Positions 50,805 through 60,085 of a stretch of 64,000 nucleotides of DNA are shown here, piece after piece (position 1 is the stretch's first letter; each line of letters starts with the position of its first letter). This DNA comes from Anaerolineaceae bacterium (GTDB lineage Bacteria; Chloroflexota; Anaerolineae; Anaerolineales; Anaerolineaceae). The stretch lies in the NCBI GenBank assembly GCA_016841525.1, contig JAENYZ010000002.1, forward strand, positions 516,078-580,077, written 5' to 3'. The notes below the pieces were generated by a model. The model was given only the letters and a program-made list of their open reading frames with translations. It was not told the origin of the DNA and did no database searches. Position numbers and translations under genes: made by a program.

Positions 50805-52469
50805 ATGGAAATTGAACCTCGCGATATTATGGATATCCTTGAGCATGTGCCCTTATTCAGTCACCTAGGTGAACTGGATATAAGCCGTTGGGCAGGTCTG
50901 TTTAAAGTTGAGAATTATAAAAACGGGCAATTGATTTTTGATTTTGATGATCCTGCTCAGGCGATGTATATCCTGTATGAAGGAAATGTGCAGCTCAATC
51001 TCTATGACGAAGCAGAAACTGAGTCCTTTGCCAAACTGGGGAAGGGGGATTTGTTTGGTGAAGAAGCCTTATTATTTGATGACCCTCGTTATTACAGTGC
51101 TGCGGCTGTGGGAGAGACGACCCTTTTAAGGCTGGATATTGACCATTTTGTTTATCTTCAGGATGAATATCCCGGTCTCTTAGACAAGCTTGATGTGTTA
51201 ATTCGAAGCCGGCATTTATCAACACAGGTACCCTTGTCCTGGCTGCAAGATGATGAATATGTGCATGTGATCACACGCAGGCACAAGGCAAGATTGTGGC
51301 AAAAAATGATTCCGCCGCTTATCCTTTTATTGACAGGAACGATTGCTGGGCTTCTTTTCCAGTATCGCTGGTTCACTGAAAGGTTTTTGGGTTGGATCGT
51401 TTTAGGCTTTTCTGTATTTTTAAGCATCGCATGGGGGATTTGGGCATATTTTGATTGGCGTAATGATTACTTCATTGTGACCAATAAGCGGGTCGTTTGG
51501 ATTGAAAAAGTCGCCTTTATTTATGAGAGCCGCCAGGAAGCGCCTTTAAGAACCATTATGTCTGTGGGACTCAATAGATCAAGGATCGGGAGCATTTTTG
51601 GTTTTGCGGATGTCGTGGTTCAAACCTATGTCGGCACGATTCGCCTGCGAGATTTAGCCCATGCGAATGCCATCGGCAGCATGATTGAAGCTTACTGGCA
51701 CCGTGCTGAGTCCTTTGATCGCCGCCAGGAATCACAAATCATGGCTGAGAAGCTGCATGAAAAATTAGAATTACCCTGGCGTCATGATGAGGATACGAAA
51801 CCCAATAAAATTGAAAGGCGGGAAAAAGAGGAACGCCTGGTCTCTGAAGCAACAAGAGAGCCGGGCTTCCTCACCTGGTTATTTTCCGACTTCTTAAGAT
51901 TGCGTTATGAGGAAAGCGGGGATATCACTTATCGAAAGCACTGGTTTTTGCTGCTGAAAGCGATTTGGCTTCCCTCGCTCCTAATGCTGATGACACTCGG
52001 ACTGGTCGCTGCCAGGCTGGGTGGGGTTTTATCCTTCCTCCCAATTACCAGCACCCTGGTCATACTTTCCCTTGCCCTTTTTGTTTTCTTTATTTGGATC
52101 CTTTATCAATATGCAGATTGGCGCAATGATATTTTTAGAATCACCTTTGACCAAATTTTGGATATCGATCGTAAACCTCTCGGAAAGGAACGGCGGCGTT
52201 CAGCGCCGTTAGAAAATGTGCTCAGCATTGAATATGAGCGACTTGGTTTTTGGGGCTTTTTGCTGAACTTTGGAACGGTTTATATTTCTGTTGGCAATAC
52301 ACGATTGACCTTTGACTATGTGTACAACCCCTCAGAAGTCCAGCAGGATATCTTTTACCGGATGGGCGAGCGCCTCGATAAAATTCGTCAATATGAGGTT
52401 GATTCAGAACGCGAAAGGGTTTCTGAATGGATCGCCAGCTATCACCGAAAGACCAGGCAGAATGGTTGA
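50805..52469 (+). CDS. Membrane protein with cyclic-nucleotide-binding-like domain and two bacterial PH-type domains
   Basis: The 554-residue protein has a cNMP-binding beta-roll (residues ~10-125) with the cassette FGEEALLFDDPRYYSAAAV, keeping the Glu and Arg of PKA-type pockets though YY follows Arg. Two similar halves follow. Each has a pair of membrane spans (PPLILLLTGTIAGLLF and WIVLGFSVFLSIAWGI; IWLPSLLMLMTLGLVAA and a second) ending in a DWRND motif. Each then has a PH-like beta-domain (ITNKRVVW-type, here FIVTNKRVVWIEK; and FRITFDQILDIDRKP). It may sense a nucleotide at the membrane. The start at 50805 is preferred over one six codons upstream. Confidence 0.75.
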   Translation: MEIEPRDIMDILEHVPLFSHLGELDISRWAGLFKVENYKNGQLIFDFDDPAQAMYILYEGNVQLNLYDEAETESFAKLGKGDLFGEEALLFDDPRYYSAAAVGETTLLRLDIDHFVYLQDEYPGLLDKLDVLIRSRHLSTQVPLSWLQDDEYVHVITRRHKARLWQKMIPPLILLLTGTIAGLLFQYRWFTERFLGWIVLGFSVFLSIAWGIWAYFDWRNDYFIVTNKRVVWIEKVAFIYESRQEAPLRTIMSVGLNRSRIGSIFGFADVVVQTYVGTIRLRDLAHANAIGSMIEAYWHRAESFDRRQESQIMAEKLHEKLELPWRHDEDTKPNKIERREKEERLVSEATREPGFLTWLFSDFLRLRYEESGDITYRKHWFLLLKAIWLPSLLMLMTLGLVAARLGGVLSFLPITSTLVILSLALFVFFIWILYQYADWRNDIFRITFDQILDIDRKPLGKERRRSAPLENVLSIEYERLGFWGFLLNFGTVYISVGNTRLTFDYVYNPSEVQQDIFYRMGERLDKIRQYEVDSERERVSEWIASYHRKTRQNG

Positions 52470-52565
52470 TGGCTTTGATCATAAATAGACGTCGATTAGG
52501 TTTATTGAAGTTCTAAATTTCCATTTTCAGCCTTGAGCAGGTAAAATTTGTTTTGGAGAAAAACA

Positions 52566-53069
52566 ATGACAATACGAAAAATTACAACATTTCCAGAAGA
52601 GGTTTTACGCCAGGATGCTGAACCCGTAGAGGTTTTTGATGAGGATCTGGCAAAATTAATAGATGACATGGTGGACACCATGCGTGAAGCACCGGGGGTG
52701 GGTTTGGCAGCCCCTCAAATTGGTATTTCAAAACGAATCATCGTTGTTGAGTTTGGTCACGAAGAGGATGAGACCGTCCCAAACCAATTGTATGTAGTGA
52801 TCAATCCTGAAATTATTAAAGAATCCAATGACAAGGTGTCTGGTATTGAAGGCTGCCTTTCTGTGCCGGGTGTTGTGGGTAATGTAGATCGCTCACGCGC
52901 GGTCACTGTTCGTGGGCAAAACATTCACGGCAAACCGGTTAAGATAAGAGCACAGGGATGGCTTGCACGCATTTTTCAACATGAGATCGATCACATCAAC
53001 GGCGTTCTGTATACGGATCGCGCTGAAGAAATTTGGAAGCCTGAACACGAAGATTTGGATACAATCTAG
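52566..53069 (+). CDS. def: Peptide deformylase
   Basis: The 167-residue metalloenzyme removes formyl groups from nascent N-terminal Met. The three motifs are GVGLAAPQIG, EGCLSVPG (Cys metal ligand) and QHEIDHINGVLY (HExxH). GGAG precedes the ATG at 52566; an in-frame TTG at 52548 contains that Shine-Dalgarno and is rejected. recF starts six bases after the stop. Confidence 0.95.
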   Translation: MTIRKITTFPEEVLRQDAEPVEVFDEDLAKLIDDMVDTMREAPGVGLAAPQIGISKRIIVVEFGHEEDETVPNQLYVVINPEIIKESNDKVSGIEGCLSVPGVVGNVDRSRAVTVRGQNIHGKPVKIRAQGWLARIFQHEIDHINGVLYTDRAEEIWKPEHEDLDTI

Positions 53070-53075
53070 TCAAAA

Positions 53076-54293
53076 ATGCATTTAAATCGCCTTTCACTGA
53101 CCAATTTTCGAACATTTTCCCGGTTGGATCTGGATATCCCCCGGGAAATATTGTTGTTAGTGGGCGGAAACGCTCAGGGTAAAACCACCTTATTAGAGGC
53201 GATTTATTTTCTTTCAACCTTTACCTCATTTCATGCCAGTTCCGATCGCCAGCTGATCAATTTCACATTGCCCGAGAGCCAGCTTACTGTCGGCAGGATT
53301 GTCGGCGAGTTCACCCGCAAAGATGGTAACCACAGGCTGGAAGTACGCTTGATCCGGGAGCCTAATGGCTACAATGGCAGCACACGGTTTCGGAAAGAAG
53401 TGCTTCTGGATGGGGTCAAGCACCGTATGAACGAAATTGTCGGGCGGTTTAACGCGGTGATCTTCCTTCCCCAAATGGCGAGAATTATTGAAGAGGGACC
53501 ATCCGAGCGACGTCGATACCTGGATATGAGCATATCGCAGGTCTCTCCGCATTATGTCAAACATTTAAGTGATTACAATCAAACCTTAACCCAGCGGAAC
53601 GCGTTGTTGAAGCAGCTTGCTGAAAGAGGTGGGGATCCGGAGCAGCTGGCAGTCTGGGATGGGATGTTAGCACGCCACAGTGCTTTCATCATCAAGGAGC
53701 GAATTCGTGCGATCAGGGAGATTGAAGAAGAAGCCAAACGCCTTCATTATGCCCTGACTGATGGTCGAGAAGTCCTGCGTTTAGATTACCAACCCGCCTA
53801 TGACCCGCTTGCAGTCCCTGAAGGTCAAATGTCGCTGACGATTTCGACCGTGGCCGACCGATCAGGCATTGAAGCAGCGGAAATTGAGCAGGGCATGCTT
53901 GCTGCTTTGAAGAAACTGCAGCGAGAAGAGATCGCAAGAGGGGTCACCACGATTGGGCCGCATCGGGATGAATTGCGCTTTTTAAGCAACCAGGTTGACC
54001 TGGGCGTTTACGGCTCCCGCGGGCAGAGTCGGACAGCATTGTTGGCGCTTAAACTGGCTGAAGTCAACTGGCTGCACCAGCGCACAGGTGAGTGGCCGGT
54101 ATTACTTCTGGATGAGATTATGTCTGAATTGGATACGCGACGTCGGTTGGATTTGCTGGCATCGTTGTCGGAGTGTGACCAGGCAATTCTCACATCTACG
54201 GACTTATCCATGTTTGATGAGCATTTTGTGGACACCCACACCCATTGGTGCGTTGAAGGGGGCATGGTCTTGCCAGAGGATCAAAATGTATGA
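53076..54293 (+). CDS. recF: DNA replication and repair protein RecF
   Basis: The 405-residue ABC-type ATPase loads RecA at gaps with RecO and RecR. It shows LTNFRTFSRLDLD, Walker A GGNAQGKTTLLEAI, the signature YGSRGQSRTALLALKLAE and Walker B VLLLDEIMSELDTRRR. It is somewhat longer than the ~360 residues of many RecF proteins. It has no Shine-Dalgarno and probably relies on translational coupling with def, six bases upstream. Its usual partners dnaA, dnaN and gyrB are absent. Confidence 0.93.
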   Translation: MHLNRLSLTNFRTFSRLDLDIPREILLLVGGNAQGKTTLLEAIYFLSTFTSFHASSDRQLINFTLPESQLTVGRIVGEFTRKDGNHRLEVRLIREPNGYNGSTRFRKEVLLDGVKHRMNEIVGRFNAVIFLPQMARIIEEGPSERRRYLDMSISQVSPHYVKHLSDYNQTLTQRNALLKQLAERGGDPEQLAVWDGMLARHSAFIIKERIRAIREIEEEAKRLHYALTDGREVLRLDYQPAYDPLAVPEGQMSLTISTVADRSGIEAAEIEQGMLAALKKLQREEIARGVTTIGPHRDELRFLSNQVDLGVYGSRGQSRTALLALKLAEVNWLHQRTGEWPVLLLDEIMSELDTRRRLDLLASLSECDQAILTSTDLSMFDEHFVDTHTHWCVEGGMVLPEDQNV

Positions 54294-54393
54294 TCTCTTA
54301 TATTTTTCTCAATAATTGTTGTCGTAGATGCCCTAATTTTAACTTTTTAGGGTTTGTTCCTGTGTTAATCCATCGTAAAGCCTGCGTGTAAAA

Positions 54394-55674
54394 TCATTTC
54401 AGTATTAGCGGCAGGAAATTTTTTAAACCTGCAACCATGATTTTGCCACGGATGTTCTGGAAAGAATCACGCTCATACTCCCAAACAGCCATATAGGTGA
54501 TGTGACCGCCAGCTAAAGCAACGTTGGTTCGATCTTCATCGCCATAAGGGTGAACGATGGCAAAACTTGTTCCGAGTGTCCAATCGGGTTGAACTAACCG
54601 GCCCCAAATTCCGAATTTCAGATTGGTATAGCGAGTTTGCCAGGCAACCAGGTACTCATCGCCCGCATAATTACATGTCACATCGGATTCCTGTTCTGGC
54701 GATGTTGTGTCATCAATTTCTTTTACAGCGCCAAGAACACCATCTCCGCTCATCAAACGAGCATATATGGCATCATTAGGCGTCCCCAGATCAGATTGAT
54801 CGGACTGCCAGGTGATCATGTATTGATTAGCACCTCTACAGGCAGCAACTGCAGGTTTTGTTTCAGTGGCTGGCCAACCTGCGATGCTGAATTCACCACC
54901 AAAATTTGTTAATAAATTGCCGGTGAAGCGTGTGGCCAGGATGTTGTGTGTGTTGTCATAGACAACCAGGTATTCGTTCCGCGCCAGGTTATAATCCACA
55001 TCGACGTGGGTTCGGTGTTCCGTATAGGTATCATCGTATATTGTCAGGTCTGCACTTAAAGTTCCATTTTCTGCATTCACTCGCTGCAAAGAAATATTAG
55101 CTTTCAGGACACCTGCCTGGTCAGTATTGTTCCAAACCACAAGGTATTCTTCCATTGACCTAGCGTACACTACTTTGGGATTCCACTGCTGGTTTGTGTA
55201 ATTGCAGATCGAAAATTTATTCACGGTGGGGTTGGGGCCATTCCAGGGTATGAAGCGGCCGTGGACGTCCCAATTGGTGCCATTACCATTGATGTCAAAA
55301 ATGAACACCACAAGATACCGATCGTTAACCGGATCGTAAGACACATCGGGCTGGGCGCTGTCTTTGGTTGCATCGGCATAGACATTGAATTCCTGGATGA
55401 GTTCACCTGTTGTGGAAACTCTTGCACCTGAGATCACACGTTTACCAGTTTCCAAGGTGGTGTGCCACACAACCAAGTATTCGTGGTGTTTCCAGTTGTA
55501 GGCTGCAGATGGCAGGTATTCCATTGTGTCCAAATTTGAAAAAATAATCTCATCACCCATGTCAGGTATGCCGCCCCTTGTATTGAGCTCGTCCGCATAA
55601 ACACCTCCTTGCCCAACTACCAAAACAGCGAAAACAAGCAGGATCAAACTGAGCAACCTTTTTTTAATCGACAT
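54394..55674 (-). CDS. Secreted seven-repeat protein, probable beta-propeller
   Basis: The 426-residue protein has a Sec signal peptide (MSIKKRLLSLILLVFAVLVV, cleavage near VYA). About every 50 residues an E/R/Q-Y-L/M-V/A-V-W segment recurs: EYLVVWHTT, RYLVVFIFD, EYLVVWNNT, EYLVVYDNT, QYMITWQSD, EYLVAWQTR and TYMAVWEYE. Seven copies fit a seven-bladed propeller. No catalytic residue set is evident; a binding role is possible. It ends in LKNFLPLILK, like the tail of the subtilase at 22282. It has a GGAGG-type region before the ATG and no close co-directional partner. Confidence 0.75.
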   Translation of the reverse strand: MSIKKRLLSLILLVFAVLVVGQGGVYADELNTRGGIPDMGDEIIFSNLDTMEYLPSAAYNWKHHEYLVVWHTTLETGKRVISGARVSTTGELIQEFNVYADATKDSAQPDVSYDPVNDRYLVVFIFDINGNGTNWDVHGRFIPWNGPNPTVNKFSICNYTNQQWNPKVVYARSMEEYLVVWNNTDQAGVLKANISLQRVNAENGTLSADLTIYDDTYTEHRTHVDVDYNLARNEYLVVYDNTHNILATRFTGNLLTNFGGEFSIAGWPATETKPAVAACRGANQYMITWQSDQSDLGTPNDAIYARLMSGDGVLGAVKEIDDTTSPEQESDVTCNYAGDEYLVAWQTRYTNLKFGIWGRLVQPDWTLGTSFAIVHPYGDEDRTNVALAGGHITYMAVWEYERDSFQNIRGKIMVAGLKNFLPLILK

Positions 55675-55824
55675 CTTATCCTCCTATCCACTTTAAACAT
55701 TGAATATTGTTCAAATACAAACTGGTTAATAAGAATCATCACCAATATTTAACTTTTTTTAACACCTTCCTACAGCGACAAATATTGAACGATGTACTGC
55801 CAACGGTTTTTATTTCAGCACTCC

Positions 55825-56034
55825 TCAAATCTCCTGTGTATGTGGTGATCCAACTTTTTCAACCTGCTCTTGCAATATGGTAAAAAAAGCCTCCGGGCAT
55901 TTAAAGTTCCAGCTCTGACCGCTCTGGATGCATTCCAATTCTCCATGCCATTCCTCCTGTGATTTACCAGAGTCCTGACAAGTGCTATTCCATATACGGA
56001 TAAGAAATGAAGCGTAATCAGTCAAATTAGGCAT
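55825..56034 (-). CDS. Small conserved-looking protein, 69 residues
   Basis: The sequence runs from MPNLTDYASFLIRIW through WHGELECIQSGQSWNF to a short amphipathic helix PEAFFTILQEQV. It resembles, from memory, small Chloroflexota proteins with an F-L-x-R-x-W start and W-x-G-E-x-x-x-I-Q-S-G-x-x-W-x-F core; this recollection is not verified. It lies 96 bases downstream of the SARP-type regulator gene on the same strand and may be co-transcribed. Function unknown. Confidence 0.6.
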   Translation of the reverse strand: MPNLTDYASFLIRIWNSTCQDSGKSQEEWHGELECIQSGQSWNFKCPEAFFTILQEQVEKVGSPHTQEI

Positions 56035-56130
56035 GAGAGTCTCTTGAGGATATAAAAAACCTGTTGAGTTTCTAACAACAGGTTAACACATTCAGGACTA
56101 CAAATTGACTACATACTTGATACAAAAAAT

Positions 56131-59100
56131 TCAATCAAAGCTATGAATCTCGAGGTATTGCTGCCGTAATTTTGGGTCGGGGATATGTTTTGCCTTAGCG
56201 TCGATTATGTCTTTGGCTTGCTGGTTGTATTTGTCTGATGCGCTAAGATTTCCGAGGCTCTTTAGAATAAGGGATTGTGCGCGAAATATTTCTTCGGCCC
56301 CCAGCCAGCATTCCCCTGCGCTAGCTATCAATTCCATTGCCGCCCGGGTATGCTCTGCGGCAGTAACAGGGTCTCCAATTGCCAGGTGTGCCAGACCTGA
56401 TTCAACTTCACCGAACATCAAGCAAGCTGGCAGAACCACCTCCCTAGCAATCTGGATTGCACGGGCAGCATATTCCAGTGCGGTTTCTCCATCTCCGCAC
56501 AATCGATAGGCACGAGCCAAAACTGCCAGAGCCCTCGATAAACCTTCATTACATTCGCTTTCCTTTGCAGCTTTTATTGCTTTTTCAAGGTAAATCATTG
56601 AGGATTCTAGCTGCCACGCCTGGATTTTGACCATCCCCAATCCCGTCAACGCAATAATATAACGGCGGATGTGACCAATTGGGTGTGCATGGTCCGAAGC
56701 TAATTCAAGCCAGTGCTGAGCTTGATGGAAATCGCCAAGGTGATAATAAGCCAGTCCAATCCCTTCTTCAGCGGCTACCCGACCATGGGTGCTGTGCAGT
56801 CCCAGCTCCAATGATAATGCCTGATGAAAAAGCTGAAGCGCGTCAAAATAATTTCCCTGACATATCTCCCAATAACCTGACCAGGAAAGTCCATAGGCTT
56901 CAGCTGAGCGCGCCCCAATTTTTCGTGCAAGCTCCAGGCTGCTTGTTAGATTTTGTTTTGCTTCGTTGAGAAGTCCCATCTTCAAATATGTCGCGCCTAT
57001 GTCCAAACCTGCCCAGGCAAGTCCATTATCATCTCCGACTTCTTGATGACAGTGATAGGTTTGTTTTTGCAGATCGAGCGCGCGTTGATAATTCCCCATG
57101 TGAAAATAGACATAACCCAGTGTGTGGCTAAGATGGCGCCGTGTCTCTATTTCAGTATCCGCAATCTTTGAAAGGGCTGGTTCAAGAACTGATAATGCCT
57201 GGCGTGGTTCACCCAGGAAATAATGACCAAAACCAATCTGATTTATTAATAATGCTTGAACCGCACTGTCTTGTGAGTTGTTGGAAAAATCCAAAGATTG
57301 TTTAGCCTCTGCAATTGCTTCTTCATACTGGGCATCAAGGTTCATGAATATTGTTTTCTGCAGGCTGATCTTAATCATAAGATCAGGGTTCTTGCTGATT
57401 TCAGCCAATTTTGTTAATAAAGCCAGGTCCTTATCCCGTTTTTCTAAGTTACCACGCAAATGGTTTTGATGTGCCCTATCAATCAAGATTTCAACCCGTT
57501 TGGTCATATATTCAATTCTTGAATAATTGTGGTCAACACGATCAAGCAATACTAACAAACGCGCCTGGTGTCTCTCAGACTCTTCCCAGGCAAATAATGC
57601 CTCAGCCCGTTTAGCTGCCAGTTCATGATATTCAATCGCCTTATCATTCTCACCCCCCATGTCAAAATGATATGCTAATGCTTCAACAGAGCCAGAGTCT
57701 AATTGCTCAAGAACCCAACCCGCTCGGCGATGTAAGAGCTGCTGTCGCATAGGGTGTAAAGTTTCTTCGACTGCTCGCCTGATAAGATCGTGTTGGAAGG
57801 AGTAGGTGCAGGGGTCAGAATCAAGTGAAATGAACTGGCGTTTGATTGACTCCTCCAGTCCATTACTTGTCTCAATTTCACTGCGTCCAGACTGCAGATG
57901 TATCATATCAAAACTAAAACATTCGCCAAAAACAGCTGCTGCCTCTAAGATCTGACGTGATAGAGGCTTTAGCCGGCGGAGACGTTCTTCTACAGCCTGG
58001 CGAATGCTCTCTGGTAAAGGCAGGTTGTTAATACTTGAAATATCTCTTTCAAGTTTTCCGGTCTCCTTAAGAGTCCGAAGGGTTTCTATCATCAGGAAAG
58101 GATTGCCCATTGTAGATTTCTGTAAGCGTTTAGTAAAGTGACCCTCTTTATCTTCTGAACCGATGAAGTGATTGATAATTTCTCCAGTTGCTTGGCGGTC
58201 CAATCCCTTTAAGATAATCTCAGTGAGGACCCCGACTCGACTCAGGGCATGCTTAAGGTCAATAACTGCCTCGGTTTCCTCACAGCGGTAAGCACCAATA
58301 AAAAGCAAGTGGCTTTGCATTATTCTTTTACTTAAATAAACCAGCCAATCCATCGTAGTGCTGTCTGCGTTATGTAAATCGTCAATTAAGAAAACCAGCG
58401 GATCATGGTTTTTTGATAACAATAAAAATACCTGAACCAGCGCCTCGAAAAGTCTAAGGCGTGCTTCACCTGGTTCGGCTGGGAAAATGGTTGATAATTC
58501 TGGTAGGGGACTCCTAAGTTCTGGTAATAACCGGGTTAATTCGGCGGTCCAAACCGGCGGCAACGCCATTTTTGATATTTCAGGACTCAAAACAGAGCGC
58601 AATGCCTGAACAATCGGTTGATAGGGCAAGTGCTTATTTTGAGTCTGGCATGTTCCTGATGCAACCAGGGTTTCTTGACTTAAGGCGTTAATGAAGTCCT
58701 GAATTATGCGCGTTTTACCAATGCCAGCTTCACCGGAAATCAAAAGAATATTACCCCGTCCAGACCTAACGTTTTCTAAAACATTATTTATTTTACTGAG
58801 TTCTTCCCGTCTTCCAACCAGAGGTATTTTCTGGCTGGGTAATGTCAACCAGGTTTGCTCATGGTACAGGGTTTGAGAAGGCAATAATTGACCATGGAGA
58901 ATAGATTGATAAATCGAACGGGTTTCTATAAGCGGTTTAATCCCGAGTTCGCGTTCAAGGTTTCTTGTGCATGACTCAAATTGGCGAAGTGCTGATTGTC
59001 GATCGCCTGAAGCCGCATAGAAAACCATCAATTTCTGGTGTATCTCCTCGGCTAACTCGTTTACTGCCAGGTACTTTTGAGCGTAAGCAATTGCTTTATC

Positions 59101-59613
59101 GTATTCCCTTCGCGACGCCCACTCTTCAATTAATCGATCCAAGGTTTTTAAGTAATTTTTCTCAAAATTTTGTCCCTCAAGAAACAGCCACTCTTCAAAC
59201 CTGGGAGATCCAGGTAAGGAAAAACCAGCCAACAAAGGGCCGCGATAAAGTTCAACAGCTTGAATCAGGGTTTCCAAAGTGGACTGCTCTTCAGAAGGCC
59301 TGGTTAACCGCAAAAAGCGCTCGGTGTCTGTCCACAGGCAATCACGATTAAGTTGTAGATAATCTCTTGAAGATTGGATGAGTTCAGGGTCTGGCAGAGC
59401 CAGGTGAAGGTGCGCTAGTAGATGGCTGAGGTTGCGCCTGGCAGTGGCGTCCTCATGATCAGGCCAAAACATGTCGCACAGGGTATCCCTGGGTAATTTT
59501 TCTAAACTGACGGCTAACCTGTAAAATAGAGCCCGCACCTGGCGCCGCGGTATATTAAATGACAGGTTTTCTTTCTTTAGAATTACTGGACCCAGGAAGA
59601 ATAAATGATACAT
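56131..59613 (-). CDS. SARP/AfsR-like regulator: winged helix, BTAD, STAND ATPase and TPR
   Basis: 1160 residues from MYHLFFLGPVIL. Residues ~1-90 resemble an OmpR/PhoB-type DNA-binding domain (RRQVRALFYRLAVS). Residues ~95-245 are a bacterial transcriptional activator domain (LIQAVELYRGPLLAGF; YAASGDRQSALRQFESC). An AAA_16 ATPase follows (LISGEAGIGKTRIIQ; LVFLIDDLHNADSTT), then TPR units to the end. It should activate transcription in response to an unknown ligand or ATP state. A GTG 16 codons upstream is an alternative start; neither has a strong Shine-Dalgarno. The small 69-residue gene lies downstream; the beta-helix lipoprotein gene is divergent. Confidence 0.87.
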   Translation of the reverse strand: MYHLFFLGPVILKKENLSFNIPRRQVRALFYRLAVSLEKLPRDTLCDMFWPDHEDATARRNLSHLLAHLHLALPDPELIQSSRDYLQLNRDCLWTDTERFLRLTRPSEEQSTLETLIQAVELYRGPLLAGFSLPGSPRFEEWLFLEGQNFEKNYLKTLDRLIEEWASRREYDKAIAYAQKYLAVNELAEEIHQKLMVFYAASGDRQSALRQFESCTRNLERELGIKPLIETRSIYQSILHGQLLPSQTLYHEQTWLTLPSQKIPLVGRREELSKINNVLENVRSGRGNILLISGEAGIGKTRIIQDFINALSQETLVASGTCQTQNKHLPYQPIVQALRSVLSPEISKMALPPVWTAELTRLLPELRSPLPELSTIFPAEPGEARLRLFEALVQVFLLLSKNHDPLVFLIDDLHNADSTTMDWLVYLSKRIMQSHLLFIGAYRCEETEAVIDLKHALSRVGVLTEIILKGLDRQATGEIINHFIGSEDKEGHFTKRLQKSTMGNPFLMIETLRTLKETGKLERDISSINNLPLPESIRQAVEERLRRLKPLSRQILEAAAVFGECFSFDMIHLQSGRSEIETSNGLEESIKRQFISLDSDPCTYSFQHDLIRRAVEETLHPMRQQLLHRRAGWVLEQLDSGSVEALAYHFDMGGENDKAIEYHELAAKRAEALFAWEESERHQARLLVLLDRVDHNYSRIEYMTKRVEILIDRAHQNHLRGNLEKRDKDLALLTKLAEISKNPDLMIKISLQKTIFMNLDAQYEEAIAEAKQSLDFSNNSQDSAVQALLINQIGFGHYFLGEPRQALSVLEPALSKIADTEIETRRHLSHTLGYVYFHMGNYQRALDLQKQTYHCHQEVGDDNGLAWAGLDIGATYLKMGLLNEAKQNLTSSLELARKIGARSAEAYGLSWSGYWEICQGNYFDALQLFHQALSLELGLHSTHGRVAAEEGIGLAYYHLGDFHQAQHWLELASDHAHPIGHIRRYIIALTGLGMVKIQAWQLESSMIYLEKAIKAAKESECNEGLSRALAVLARAYRLCGDGETALEYAARAIQIAREVVLPACLMFGEVESGLAHLAIGDPVTAAEHTRAAMELIASAGECWLGAEEIFRAQSLILKSLGNLSASDKYNQQAKDIIDAKAKHIPDPKLRQQYLEIHSFD

Positions 59614-60085
59614 ATGGTTCTTTGATAGGATATTGTTTGGTGTGCACCTCAGAAATTTCACATAGCAATAAATGATGTTCTGTGCATTTAAAGGGATCCT
59701 TTGCTTTTAATCACACAGATGATTGTGGGATGCTGTGAAGCTGTCGTTTTTTATCCTCCCCCTGATATTTCATTAGCAACAGGCTGCAAAGCTATCTGCT
59801 CGTTTTTCATGGTTAAATTATATCAGGATTTAATTTCGATTTTTTACAACGAAAAATTATTCTAATCACAATTATCACTCAATAAATTTCAATCGGCTTG
59901 TGAATAAATTTCTCCCGAATGTTTCCTCCAAAATTATTTGATATTGGGTAGGTATCACCGAATTAATAAATTTGTTAATGATAGATCGTTGTTAAAGCAG
60001 ATCCTTACTTACTGCGAAGCCAGGCCTGCTATTTAATGTATAATTTGTTAAATAAAGCGCCCTCAAATTAATATTCCTTTGATAA
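59614..60085. other. Shared upstream region of the SARP-type and beta-helix genes
   Basis: About 470 AT-rich bases with a -10 element at 60039-60044 for the lipoprotein gene. I see no strong palindrome, terminator or further coding frame. Confidence 0.5.
60039..60044 (+). promoter_or_regulatory. -10 element of the beta-helix lipoprotein gene
   Basis: TATAAT directly preceded by TG, about 41 bases before the first ATG; no convincing -35. Confidence 0.4.
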
